A stretch of DNA of 44,179 nucleotides from an uncultured Clostridia bacterium (GCA_947366545.1 CANBAL010000008.1:1-44179); one strand, 5' to 3'; positions 7,771 to 16,736 are shown, counted from the stretch's first letter. Numbers and translations: made by a program. Notes: generated by a model not told the origin, from the sequence alone.

Positions 7771-7784
7771 ACAAAAGGAGTGAC

Positions 7785-8288
7785 ATGTTTAAAGGTTTTG
7801 AGCCTGTATACGACAGTAGGTCGCAAATATTAATACTTGGCAGTTTTCCTAGCGTAAAAAGTCGCGAGGTGGGTTTTTATTACGGCAACAAACAAAACAG
7901 ATTTTGGAGAATGTTGGAAGGCGTTTTTGAGGAAAAAATTGGCGACTCCATTGATGAGAAAAAAGTCTTCCTATATAAACATGGTATAGCCCTATATGAT
8001 GTTGTAGTTGAAAGCGATCTGTCTGGGTCAGCAGACCTTTCACTTGAAAAGTCCAAGTTTTTGCAAGCCGATATTTCCTTTCTTTTGCCGCCCTTCACAA
8101 AGGTGGCTGCCATCCTATGTAATGGCAAAACAGCCTTTAATATTTTATCAAAATCATACTGTGGAAAGGTGCCAATTGCATTACTTTCCTCCACAAGTTC
8201 AGCAAATCCGAAGTACAATTTTGCTGAATGGAAAAAGGCTATATTAAAACTTATACCACAAAATAGCGGTAGTACGCATACAAAATAG
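7785..8288 (+). CDS. DNA-deoxyinosine (hypoxanthine) glycosylase, UDG superfamily
   Basis: 167 residues. The N-terminal LILGSFPSVKSRE (16-28) followed by GFYYGNKQNRFW (30-41) is the signature of the hypoxanthine-DNA glycosylase branch of the uracil-DNA glycosylase fold. A C-terminal LLSSTSSANPKYNFAEWKK segment (about 135-153) matches the second active-site loop. Family role: removal of deaminated adenine in base-excision repair. The start is supported by AAAAGGAG seven bases upstream. It is divergent from cmk and convergent with the AlgJ-like gene; no terminator is obvious between them. Confidence 0.88.
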   Translation: MFKGFEPVYDSRSQILILGSFPSVKSREVGFYYGNKQNRFWRMLEGVFEEKIGDSIDEKKVFLYKHGIALYDVVVESDLSGSADLSLEKSKFLQADISFLLPPFTKVAAILCNGKTAFNILSKSYCGKVPIALLSSTSSANPKYNFAEWKKAILKLIPQNSGSTHTK

Positions 8289-8301
8289 CCACAAGATATT
8301 G

Positions 8302-9423
8302 TTATAAGTTGTTAAATTGTATAATTCGATCTAACGCTCCACCATTACCAAATATATCATTGTCATATCGCTCGACTGCCTGCAAAACTATTACATCTGC
8401 ATCATTAAATTCATCGACAAGCCGATTGCCCGCATTAAACACTGAACGATGATAAAACTTTGAGTTTGTAAATTCCTTACCCAGCGTGTCCATCATGCTC
8501 TTTCTGAACGAATCGCCAAGTAAGAGCAATTTTTTATCATTTGCATTTGTACTATTGACCTCAAAATGAAAGTCATCGGTGCTTGTTATATTAAGTTCAT
8601 ATTCTGGTTTATAGTTATAATTAAAATCAACATCTTCTATTGCCGGCCTTGCCAACATAAGTGCCAGATCTGCAATATTACGCGTTGTTGTTTCAAAGGT
8701 TGCACGCTCGCATTCATAGCCAAGTGACTTTAATAGTTCAAGTGCACCTATATGTGCCCCAGCCCTATTCCAGTGAGTGTCTTGTTTGTAATACACCTGC
8801 ATTTCTTTTTTCGCTTCTACAAGGGCGTCTTTTGCATAGACAATCTCCACAGAAGAATTTGCTTTGAAATAATTTACTATCATTTCAATTCGCTTTTTCT
8901 CACCCTCTTTTATTCCTTTTGGCATATACTCACTATACATCTGCTCCTTATTTGGTGCGACAAATATTCTAAACTCCTTGCCTTGCGACCTAAAATACTC
9001 ATCCACTTTCTCCGCCTTTTTGACATAAGAGGCAAGCTCACTTTCTGTTGGCAGGTTTGTGCCTCGATAGTATGCTAAACTATTATCTCCAAAGTAAAAC
9101 AACCAATCTTCTTCGCCAAAAATGACATCGTTTATTTCACGATAGTAATTTAAATTGAGCTGATTCAATATCTTTTCATACCCTCTTCCAAAATAATCCT
9201 CCATTATGGAGTAAAAGCGTATCAATGAATTTCTTATAGGTATTTGCTCCAAAAAGTATTTATCAAAGTCTGTAAAAAAACTATTACTAAAATTTGGATA
9301 TTGGGCTGGCTCACGATTTTCTTGAAGAGGAGTATTATCTATATAATCAAGCAGTGGCCATGCCACCATAGGAAAGACCAATACGAATATGAATATTATT
9401 ATTGCTGCAATTTTCTTTTTCAT
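8302..9423 (-). CDS. AlgJ/AlgX-like SGNH acetyltransferase component
   Basis: 373 residues with one N-terminal membrane anchor (about 4-25) and an extracellular SGNH-hydrolase-like domain. Catalytic signs: DTHWN at 215-219 (the Asp-His pair of the AlgX/AlgJ family) and a GDSF motif at 303-306 that would carry the nucleophilic Ser305. Members transfer acetyl groups to exopolysaccharide, or act in doing so, using acetyl groups passed across the membrane by an AlgI-type MBOAT (family knowledge). The MBOAT gene ends 11 bases upstream, so the two form a cassette. AGGAGG precedes the ATG. No polysaccharide synthase is nearby, so the polymer is unknown. Confidence 0.88.
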   Translation of the reverse strand: MKKKIAAIIIFIFVLVFPMVAWPLLDYIDNTPLQENREPAQYPNFSNSFFTDFDKYFLEQIPIRNSLIRFYSIMEDYFGRGYEKILNQLNLNYYREINDVIFGEEDWLFYFGDNSLAYYRGTNLPTESELASYVKKAEKVDEYFRSQGKEFRIFVAPNKEQMYSEYMPKGIKEGEKKRIEMIVNYFKANSSVEIVYAKDALVEAKKEMQVYYKQDTHWNRAGAHIGALELLKSLGYECERATFETTTRNIADLALMLARPAIEDVDFNYNYKPEYELNITSTDDFHFEVNSTNANDKKLLLLGDSFRKSMMDTLGKEFTNSKFYHRSVFNAGNRLVDEFNDADVIVLQAVERYDNDIFGNGGALDRIIQFNNL

Positions 9424-9434
9424 CTTTTCCCTCC

Positions 9435-10871
9435 TTAAAACTGAAAATATATAAATGGATTGAATGAATTATTGATAAGAAGCATAATTGAAAGTAACAA
9501 TAAAAGTATCTGCGTCACAAAATCAAGCCAGAAAAACCATGTTTTACTTTTATTCTTCTCATACTTATTTTTAAACATTTTCTGCATAGGACCTGCAAAC
9601 AAAATTCCCATAAAAAGTATAAACCACTGCCACAAATCAATGCTAAACTGAAGTTCCAACTTGCCAGACGAGAAATTGAAAAGTTTGCCAATAAATCCAA
9701 ACGCATAATTAACATCTGGCGCCCTAAAAAATACCCAAAGTAGCATAACTACAATAATTGTATAAATCCAATTTAAAAATTTGAATTTATTTTTCTCTAG
9801 TAGTTTTCCTAAAAAGAGCCGTTCAATGACGAGGAAAATACCATATATTACACCCCACAAAAGGAAGGTGTAATTTGCACCATGCCATATTCCCGTAAGT
9901 AAAAAGACAATAAAAAGATTTAAGTAGGTTCTTATTTTACCCTTTCTATTCCCACCAAGTGGAATATACACGTACTCTTTAAACCATGATGAAAGTGATA
10001 TATGCCATCTACGCCAAAAATCCCTTATGGATGTTGCCATGTATGGATAATTAAAGTTTTCAACAAATTCAAAGCCAAACATCTTACCTAAGCCTATCGC
10101 CATATCTGAGTAACCACTGAAATCATAATATATTTGGATGGTATAACAAATAAGCCCGAGCCATGCAAGAGAAGAACTTAAATCCCCCACCGGACTTTTA
10201 AACACTGTCTCTGCCACCTGTCCTACAACATTCGATATAACAACTTTTTTTGCTAGGCCATATAAAAACCTCTTGATTCCTTGTGTGAACTTATCAATGC
10301 TTTCCTGCCTGGAAAGAAGTTGCTCCTCTATATCAGAATATTTGACTATTGGCCCCGCAATGAGTTGTGGGAAAAGAGCGATATATAAGGCAAGGAGCAA
10401 AGGTTTTTTTTGACATTTCACTTTTCCCATGTATACATCAATGACATAAGACATTGCTTGAAAAGTGAAGAAAGATATTCCTATTGGAAGTATCACTTCT
10501 TTTAGCCCAAAGTTTGCATTTGCTATACTTTCAATTATACTTATAAAGAAATTGGTGTATTTGAAATAAAAAAGTATTCCAAGGTTATATATTATCGACA
10601 ATATAAATGCCGCTTTACACTCGGACTTTTTCTCACGCTTTCTTGCACTATCTACCCATAGTGCAAATAAGTAATTTCCTATTATCGAGGCAAGCATAAC
10701 AAGGACATACCATATTCCGCCCCACGCATAAAAAACTAGGCTGGCAAAAAGTAACGCTGTGTTTTTACATATCATTTTTATCTTTTGATTTTTGATGAAT
10801 GAAAAAAGATAGTTCACGCATAGAACTACTGGCAAAAATATCCACAAGAATGTCATTGAACTGAATACCAT
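9435..10871 (-). CDS. AlgI-like MBOAT family O-acyltransferase
   Basis: 478 residues, about ten or more hydrophobic segments. Membrane-bound O-acyltransferase that carries acetyl groups through the membrane for surface-polymer acetylation. Family signatures: FPQLIAGPIVKY (167-178), YYDFSGYSDMAIG (248-260), DFWRRWHISLS with His290, and LLTGIWHGANYTF with the conserved His330. The N-terminus MVFSS-x-x-FLW is the usual AlgI start. A weak AGGTAAAG site precedes the ATG. It is co-transcribed with the AlgJ-like gene; the pair resembles AlgI/AlgJ and the DltB/DltD type of partnership. Confidence 0.92.
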   Translation of the reverse strand: MVFSSMTFLWIFLPVVLCVNYLFSFIKNQKIKMICKNTALLFASLVFYAWGGIWYVLVMLASIIGNYLFALWVDSARKREKKSECKAAFILSIIYNLGILFYFKYTNFFISIIESIANANFGLKEVILPIGISFFTFQAMSYVIDVYMGKVKCQKKPLLLALYIALFPQLIAGPIVKYSDIEEQLLSRQESIDKFTQGIKRFLYGLAKKVVISNVVGQVAETVFKSPVGDLSSSLAWLGLICYTIQIYYDFSGYSDMAIGLGKMFGFEFVENFNYPYMATSIRDFWRRWHISLSSWFKEYVYIPLGGNRKGKIRTYLNLFIVFLLTGIWHGANYTFLLWGVIYGIFLVIERLFLGKLLEKNKFKFLNWIYTIIVVMLLWVFFRAPDVNYAFGFIGKLFNFSSGKLELQFSIDLWQWFILFMGILFAGPMQKMFKNKYEKNKSKTWFFWLDFVTQILLLLLSIMLLINNSFNPFIYFQF

Positions 10872-10928
10872 ACTTTACCTATTTTGATTTTACAATAAAT
10901 GTCAAAATTTAGCAAGTGGCTGAGCAAA

Positions 10929-10955
10929 TAAAAAGAGGCTTTAAGCCTCTTTTTT
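10929..10955 (-). terminator. Terminator overlapping the MerR stop codon
   Basis: Stem AAAAGAGGC/GCCTCTTTT around a five-base loop that contains the MerR stop; a T-run follows on the minus strand. It separates the regulator from the MBOAT operon. Confidence 0.8.
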
Positions 10956-11951
10956 GAACACATAGTAACCAGAGATTATACCAGCAAACTGATAGTCGCC
11001 AGATTTCCATTGTAAGAATAGATATTCTTCGCCATTTATAGTTTTTATCTTATACTCCATATCGACACAGGTATTCATAGGCTTTCTAAAAAATACGTGC
11101 CCTTTTGTATAAGAGTGTTTAACTATTCCATTCTCTATTTCTACAAATAGTTCACCATTTGGTAAAAAAGAAATTTCTGTAATGAAAAGATTTCCCTTCC
11201 AGAATTTTTGTTGTGGATTAAAATCGCTAATTTTCTCTACAAAGTCGTAACCTTTCCATGTGCCCTGCGCCTTTTTATCTACCACAAAAGGATAATCCAT
11301 GCTGTCACTTCTATAGAAGTCTTCAACCTTATGTTTTTTGTTGTCAACCCTTTCATAGACAGCATAGCAGTATACCTCATTATTGTAAGTAAGTGCCACT
11401 ATCATGTTGTTGCCTATAATTTCATATGGATTTCTACGATTTTTGATGAATATAGCACCTTTTGTCCATGAAATCACCCAATACTCTTGTCCCTTCTCCA
11501 TAAGATACAACTCTGATATCTTAAAGTCATGGTTGTGGCGAAGTTTTAATTTCTTTGCCTCCTCCTCTGTGTCTGCAAGTCCTAATAGTTTCCAATGACC
11601 TATCGCATTCTCATCATTTACAAAATTTTTCATAATATATTCCCCCTTTTCATCCTTTTGCAAAGAGGAAAGTGTTGCTATATTTCGGCGAATACGAGAA
11701 ATTTCTGCTTTCAATTTTTTTGTTTTTTCAGCAATAACTTTATCGTCAAGAGTCTTTATCTCTTTTAACTCAAAGCCAAGACTTTTAAGATAAATAATTT
11801 GGCTAAGCCTTTCAATATCCTTTTCGCTAAATTGACGATAACCGGTATACTCGTCAACATAGGATGGCCTGAAAAGCCCAAACTCCTCCCAATACCTTAT
11901 TGTCTTAACTGGCAGGTCTAAAAGTTTTGACACTTCTCCGATTTTTAGCAT
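10941..11951 (-). CDS. MerR-family regulator with lipocalin-like sensor region
   Basis: 336 residues. N-terminal winged helix-turn-helix (MLKIGEVSKLLDLPVKTIRYW, then GYRQF at 37-41), followed by a helical dimerisation segment (about 65-100). The remaining 230 residues are beta-rich and contain two G-x-W starts, GHW at 118-120 and GTW at 230-232, each opening a run of alternating strands. This resembles two lipocalin-like barrels or one large sensor, and it differs from the usual GyrI-like effector domain. AAGGAGGGA precedes the ATG. A 19-bp-spacer promoter immediately upstream points to autoregulation. Confidence 0.8.
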   Translation of the reverse strand: MLKIGEVSKLLDLPVKTIRYWEEFGLFRPSYVDEYTGYRQFSEKDIERLSQIIYLKSLGFELKEIKTLDDKVIAEKTKKLKAEISRIRRNIATLSSLQKDEKGEYIMKNFVNDENAIGHWKLLGLADTEEEAKKLKLRHNHDFKISELYLMEKGQEYWVISWTKGAIFIKNRRNPYEIIGNNMIVALTYNNEVYCYAVYERVDNKKHKVEDFYRSDSMDYPFVVDKKAQGTWKGYDFVEKISDFNPQQKFWKGNLFITEISFLPNGELFVEIENGIVKHSYTKGHVFFRKPMNTCVDMEYKIKTINGEEYLFLQWKSGDYQFAGIISGYYVFKKEA

Positions 11952-11972
11952 ATTCCCTCCTTGCTTGACTCA

Positions 11973-12003
11973 ATATTAACATTACAGCAAACTGGAGAGT
12001 CAA
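11973..12003 (-). promoter_or_regulatory. MerR-type promoter with 19-bp spacer
   Basis: Minus strand TTGACT, exactly 19 bp, then TAATAT. The spacer begins with the half-site CTCCAG, and the whole is framed by GACTC/GAGTC. Over-long 19-bp spacers are the hallmark of promoters that MerR proteins untwist to activate (family knowledge). Confidence 0.75.
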
Positions 12004-12053
12004 GGGGTTTTTCAAAAATTATTTAAAATTTTTCATATTAATTTTCGCATACT

Positions 12054-12082
12054 AAAAAAGATATGTCAAGTTAAGACATATC
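12054..12082 (-). terminator. Terminator of the XRE/DUF6442 operon
   Basis: Stem GATATGTC/GACATATC (12060-12067 / 12075-12082) followed by a T-run on the minus strand, 9 bp beyond the XRE stop codon. Confidence 0.78.
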
Positions 12083-12090
12083 CTTTTCAA

Positions 12091-12297
12091 TTAAAAATAA
12101 AATAGGTCATCTAACGAGGTGTCCAGCGCTACCGCAAGTAGCAAGGCAAGTTTTACTGAGGGATTGAACTGCCCTTTCTCAACCGCTATTATTGTTTGAC
12201 GGGTTGTGCCTACAAGGAGTGCAAGGCCTTCCTGAGATAGTCCTTTTGCGGTGCGTACCGCCCTAAGATTATTTTTGAGTACTAAATCATTATTCAT
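12091..12297 (-). CDS. Small XRE-family transcriptional regulator
   Basis: 68 residues, almost nothing but a helix-turn-helix: LRAVRTAKGLSQEGLALLVG (about 11-30) then TTRQTIIAVEKGQ (recognition helix) and NPSVKLALLLA. This is the compact YozG-like type often paired with a small membrane protein. The reading frame stays open upstream, but the ATG at 12297 lies two bases after the stop of the membrane protein gene and has a GGTGG site within that gene. Probably autoregulates through the palindrome at 12712-12729. Confidence 0.88.
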   Translation of the reverse strand: MNNDLVLKNNLRAVRTAKGLSQEGLALLVGTTRQTIIAVEKGQFNPSVKLALLLAVALDTSLDDLFYF

Positions 12298-12299
12298 AT

Positions 12300-12632
12300 C
12301 TACCACCCGTAGACATAACTTAAAACGTAAACGACAATCAAGCCAACCGCAACAACAAATTCTATCGCAGCCCCAATAAGCACCTGCCATGACCTTTTGG
12401 CTACAAAGTATTGAAGTGTGTAGAAACTGCATGCCCATGCCGCAATAATCGCTAAGATTGCATATATGGCAGCAGGATGACCTAACGCCCCTTCAGCAAT
12501 ACAAAAGCCAGTCACAAATACAGCAGCAACCACAAGTGAAATCCAGTTTGCCTTGCCTATCTTTTGCGACTCCATTTCGCCCATCACCGCCTTTTTCTTT
12601 GATGCCTTTTCGAGTATTTCTTCCTTTTCCAT
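12300..12632 (-). CDS. DUF6442-like small membrane protein
   Basis: 110 residues. A charged N-terminal helix (MEKEEILEKASKKK), then about three transmembrane helices (roughly 30-50, 55-72 and 83-107). Size, N-terminal motif and pairing with a minimal XRE regulator match DUF6442-type proteins of unknown function. TTAAGGAGG precedes the ATG. Driven by the consensus promoter at 12735-12763. Confidence 0.75.
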   Translation of the reverse strand: MEKEEILEKASKKKAVMGEMESQKIGKANWISLVVAAVFVTGFCIAEGALGHPAAIYAILAIIAAWACSFYTLQYFVAKRSWQVLIGAAIEFVVAVGLIVVYVLSYVYGW

Positions 12633-12649
12633 ATTAACCTCCTTAAAAT

Positions 12650-12680
12650 AGATTTCTCCGCTACGGTCGAGATGACAAAG
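12650..12680. repeat. Dispersed repeat, short copy
   Basis: Begins AGATTTCTCCG and ends with GAGATGACAAAG; it matches the ends of the longer copy at 18624-18665 with the middle shortened. It lies in the leader of the DUF6442 operon. A more diverged relative may span 12796-12866 (starts AGATTTCTCC, ends CGGTAGAAATGGCAA). Confidence 0.65.
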
Positions 12681-12711
12681 GAAGGAATGCCAAAAGACAA
12701 TATTGGAGATA

Positions 12712-12729
12712 TGTAAAGTTTACTTTACA
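12712..12729. promoter_or_regulatory. Palindromic operator TGTAAAG-TTTA-CTTTACA
   Basis: A perfect 7-bp inverted repeat with a four-base centre, starting six bases past the -10 box and so covering the expected transcription start. Position and symmetry suit a repressor site for the XRE protein of the same operon. A second TTTACA/TGTAAA pair flanks a T-run near 12770-12788. Confidence 0.7.
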
Positions 12730-12734
12730 TTTAC

Positions 12735-12763
12735 ATTATATGATATATTATTCCCAATGTCAA
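12735..12763 (-). promoter_or_regulatory. Perfect-consensus sigma-A promoter of the XRE operon
   Basis: Minus strand TTGACA, 17 bp, TATAAT: both hexamers exact. Such a strong promoter under a palindrome suggests tight repression with strong induced output. Confidence 0.85.
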
Positions 12764-12880
12764 GTATTATTTACATTTTTTTTGTAAAAATAAGAAGATT
12801 TCTCCAATAGTTCACACCAAAAATGCTAAAGTATTTTTTGAGAACCCCGAACGGTAGAAATGGCAACAAGATAATAAAAA

Positions 12881-12897
12881 AAGTGCTTAAAGCACTT
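12881..12897 (-). terminator. Terminator of the EFR1 operon
   Basis: Stem AAGTGCT/AGCACTT with a TAA loop and an A/T tract on both sides; on the minus strand it ends in a T-run. It overlaps the EFR1 stop codon. Confidence 0.75.
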
Positions 12898-13783
12898 ATT
12901 TTTCTTCTTTTAAAATTCCTAGGCGGCTTTCGCATTCTGCGAAATAGCGTTTATAGGCTTTTTTGCAGTAGCGTTTATGCTTATTCTCTTCTTCCTTAGT
13001 TGGCTTTTGGAAATGATATGGACCATTCACCTTCCATTTCTCAAACATCCCTATCTTGATTGCATTTTGGCTGCATAGATGAGCACACCTCATACACATA
13101 AGACAATTTTTACCAAACTTAAATTTTCCGTCTTCTATCTTTATATTATTGGTTGGGCAAATCTTAACGCACATTTGGCAGTTGATACATTTATCATTCA
13201 CTTTATAGCGCTTTCCATTGAAGCGACCGCCCCAATGCTCGATACGGAACAGCCACGCCATTGGCCTTCCCATGAACACATAGCCGAGTTTATGTTTCTC
13301 TCCGTTTAGCATTTGAGCGCAGTCAAGAGGAATAATACCTTCTGCATAATTCCACATCTTATACGCCATTTCATCGGTATGACGGAAGATGATGTTATAC
13401 GGCATACAATAGTGATACTCATTTGTCACATCATAGCCCCGCTTTTTTAGTATACTTCTAGTTTTTAGTGAAGATATATTATTTAGTTTTAATGGCTCAC
13501 CAGAAGTATTGAGAATAAAAGCCCTCTTCTTCTCTGTTTGTTTTGGAAGAGATCTAACAAAATCTATTACAATACTAGGTGCATTAAAAGCATGCACTGG
13601 GTAGCCAATGCCAAGCATATCGCAAGAAGAATAGTCAGGCTTTTCATACCCCTCTTTATAAAGCAGATCTTCAATTCTATGAACCTCTATCTCATGATTT
13701 CGCTGCTTTAAAACTTCAGCATACTTATTAACAACCCTTCTTGTATTTCCTGTTCCTGAAAAATAACAAATTAATACCTTCAT
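12896..13783 (-). CDS. EFR1-family flavodoxin-ferredoxin fusion
   Basis: 295 residues. The flavodoxin-like half opens with YFSGTGNTRRV (8-17), which binds FMN phosphate. The second half has two ferredoxin clusters, Cys199-202-205-209 and Cys227-230-233-237, each CxxCxxCxxxC; the second cluster ends in Ser instead of the usual Pro. EFR1 proteins are predicted electron-transfer proteins of anaerobes with no assigned substrate. The start overlaps the upstream epimerase-like gene's stop by four bases (ATGA), so the two are translationally coupled. This suggests that it supplies electrons to, or works with, that enzyme. Confidence 0.88.
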   Translation of the reverse strand: MKVLICYFSGTGNTRRVVNKYAEVLKQRNHEIEVHRIEDLLYKEGYEKPDYSSCDMLGIGYPVHAFNAPSIVIDFVRSLPKQTEKKRAFILNTSGEPLKLNNISSLKTRSILKKRGYDVTNEYHYCMPYNIIFRHTDEMAYKMWNYAEGIIPLDCAQMLNGEKHKLGYVFMGRPMAWLFRIEHWGGRFNGKRYKVNDKCINCQMCVKICPTNNIKIEDGKFKFGKNCLMCMRCAHLCSQNAIKIGMFEKWKVNGPYHFQKPTKEEENKHKRYCKKAYKRYFAECESRLGILKEEK

Positions 13784-15315
13784 TTTATATCCTTTATTTG
13801 TGCTTCATAATTTTTATCGAGATAATAGTACTTATTCTCATCTTTATCATGGCTATCATACCATGCACCAGCGTAAATTTTGTCTTTCTTACTAAGTCTA
13901 TCAAAATCCCAGCAATATTTTTTATAAGTAGGATTCATCCAGTGCCCCGCCATAACAGTATAGCCGCGTGCTGTGAATTTTTCGCCGTCACTGTTCTCCC
14001 ACTCAAGTTTATCTTGAAGGCTTGAACATTTCCTAGACAAAAGTTTTCCACCATGCATTTTGGCTATGTTTTTAAGTTCACTTATGCCAACCTCTTTATT
14101 TGTATCATATCCGATATCTACAAGGTTTGCATGCTTTGGGTCTTTGAGTTTTTTGTAATCAATATAACTGCCATCTGGCACCTTATTTTCAATCAACAGA
14201 TTAAACTCATCCCAAGTTTTTGGCAGTGCATCATATTTGTCTTCGCCACCAAAGTAGGCAAACATTTTTGCAGTATCATTATGTTTCTTCCAGTACTTAA
14301 CCGCATTTGGACTTTTGAAAAGGCGTTTTATAGCGAACTTTTTAATCAGTCCTTTTGGAACAATCTTACCGCACTTGAATATTGCATGATCCTTTTCAAA
14401 CTGTTTCCAGAAATCCTTTGTGCTTTGGCGCTGATAGTGGAAAAGGTCATCAAGGACTTTACTATCATAAAACCATGTACCGTGGAAATTGCGAGTAGCG
14501 TTGAAGTCAGGCTCAAAGAAGTCTTTAACTGAGCCGCCTATCATTTCAAAACCGTCATTAAGGACATCATAACCCGTAACGCAGTTATATAATCCACCAC
14601 CAAGATTAAATACCTTATGCCAGAACACATCGTTTAGATCCTCTTGCATATCTCGTCTTATTATATTTGCAATAAGCAGGCCACTATCTTCCGCCGTTGA
14701 CCACTCAAGTGGTGCGTTAAAGCAGGTATGGAACATAAGGCCATCGCTCATGTTATCGCTAAGCATATTGCTGTGAAGCATGGCGGTTTGACGAATAACT
14801 GCATAGGTTTTTATATTACTTTCTAGCACTCTGAACTCACCACGAAGTTTTGTGAGTGAATAAATATCATATGGGCTTACAAGAAGTGGGTCGCCTACCC
14901 TTACCCATGGATGCTTTTCGTTACGATTGCCATAAAGAGCAAGTGTGGATATATGTATAAATTTGGGCTGGTCTTTCATCTTCTCTATGCTACTTACAAG
15001 AGCGTCAACCCCCTTCTCATTACACTCAACAGCCTTTTCTGGATGTTGATCGGAATGTGGAGGAATAACTGCCGCCATATTGATAACATAGTCGGTGCCT
15101 TCGACAAGGCGAGCACAAGCTTTTTTATCAGCAAGGCTTGCAAAGATAAACTCAAGCCTATTTAAATCTTTCTTATGTTTTTTCCTTATTTGATTTACCC
15201 TTTTGTCATCTGGCAAGATGAGCAACTTTATTTTTTCAACTTCCTTTATTTTAAGCACTTCGTTGAGTGCTTGTTTCCCCATATTACCAGTGGTACCAGT
15301 CATTGCAATTACCAT
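13780..15315 (-). CDS. NAD-dependent epimerase/dehydratase with a C-terminal extension
   Basis: 511 residues, longer than the usual 300-330 for this family. An N-terminal Rossmann motif TGTTGNMG (6-13), NMAAVIPP and ISTLALYGN strands, and YSLTKLRGE with the catalytic Tyr-x-x-x-Lys (about 162-166) define an extended SDR. The last 170 or so residues (from about 340) are unlike a normal epimerase and include a Trp/Tyr/Lys-rich segment with repeated short motifs. AAAGGAGAG precedes the ATG. It is coupled to the EFR1 gene. Substrate unknown. Confidence 0.8.
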   Translation of the reverse strand: MVIAMTGTTGNMGKQALNEVLKIKEVEKIKLLILPDDKRVNQIRKKHKKDLNRLEFIFASLADKKACARLVEGTDYVINMAAVIPPHSDQHPEKAVECNEKGVDALVSSIEKMKDQPKFIHISTLALYGNRNEKHPWVRVGDPLLVSPYDIYSLTKLRGEFRVLESNIKTYAVIRQTAMLHSNMLSDNMSDGLMFHTCFNAPLEWSTAEDSGLLIANIIRRDMQEDLNDVFWHKVFNLGGGLYNCVTGYDVLNDGFEMIGGSVKDFFEPDFNATRNFHGTWFYDSKVLDDLFHYQRQSTKDFWKQFEKDHAIFKCGKIVPKGLIKKFAIKRLFKSPNAVKYWKKHNDTAKMFAYFGGEDKYDALPKTWDEFNLLIENKVPDGSYIDYKKLKDPKHANLVDIGYDTNKEVGISELKNIAKMHGGKLLSRKCSSLQDKLEWENSDGEKFTARGYTVMAGHWMNPTYKKYCWDFDRLSKKDKIYAGAWYDSHDKDENKYYYLDKNYEAQIKDIK

Positions 15316-15429
15316 ACTTTTTTCTCTCCTTTTCTACATTTCCAGTTTACCGAAAAAGAAAGAAAAAAGCAAACAAAAAAGTATTAAAAACAATGTCATT
15401 TCCAAGCAATTCCACATAGTATGAACTAG

Positions 15430-15450
15430 GGTAAGAAATTGGCTCTTACC
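15430..15450 (+). promoter_or_regulatory. Leader hairpin before the collagen-like gene
   Basis: Perfect 7-bp stem GGTAAGA/TCTTACC with loop AATTGGC, ending two bases before the AAAAAGGA ribosome binding site. A CATAGTAT at 15415-15422 resembles the -10 of sporulation sigma factors E/K (CATAnnnT), but I find no convincing -35. Confidence 0.45.
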
Positions 15451-15466
15451 TAAAAAGGATATATGT

Positions 15467-16462
<996 letters not shown>

Positions 16463-16478
16463 TAACAAAGGAGAAAAT

Positions 16479-16736
16479 ATGAACTTTAATGATAATGACT
16501 TCAATCGTTTTGATATGAACGATAGAAGGGATTGTAACACCTATCCTAGAGACTGGAACTGGAATGACAACCGTCATGACTTTGACTGCGATGATAGGAA
16601 ATGGAATAACTGCCGACCTTGCAGATGCCGTGAAGATCGCAAAGATTGGTGCGAATGCAACAGAGGTTGTAACTGTAATCACAATAACTGCAATAACAGA
16701 AAAAGATGCTGCTTCGGTTTCTTTAGATGTTGGTAA
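16479..16736 (+). CDS. Tiny Cys/Asn/Asp/Arg-rich protein paired with the collagen-like gene
   Basis: 85 residues with 12 Cys, many in pairs or CxC (CRPCRCRED, CECNRGCNCNHNNC, RCC), plus abundant Asn, Asp, Arg and Trp and almost no aliphatic residues. Not a globular enzyme; composition is like a structural coat or cross-linking protein, or a metal-binding one. AAAGGAG sits before the ATG. It starts 16 bp after the collagen-like gene with no terminator between, so they should share a transcript. The Cys-rich cap of the collagen-like protein could disulfide-bond with it (inference). Confidence 0.75.
   Translation: MNFNDNDFNRFDMNDRRDCNTYPRDWNWNDNRHDFDCDDRKWNNCRPCRCREDRKDWCECNRGCNCNHNNCNNRKRCCFGFFRCW

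Noticed and set aside
12650..12680. An insertion sequence end
   Set aside because: No transposase or longer matching terminal repeat is nearby; only the short dispersed repeat is supported.
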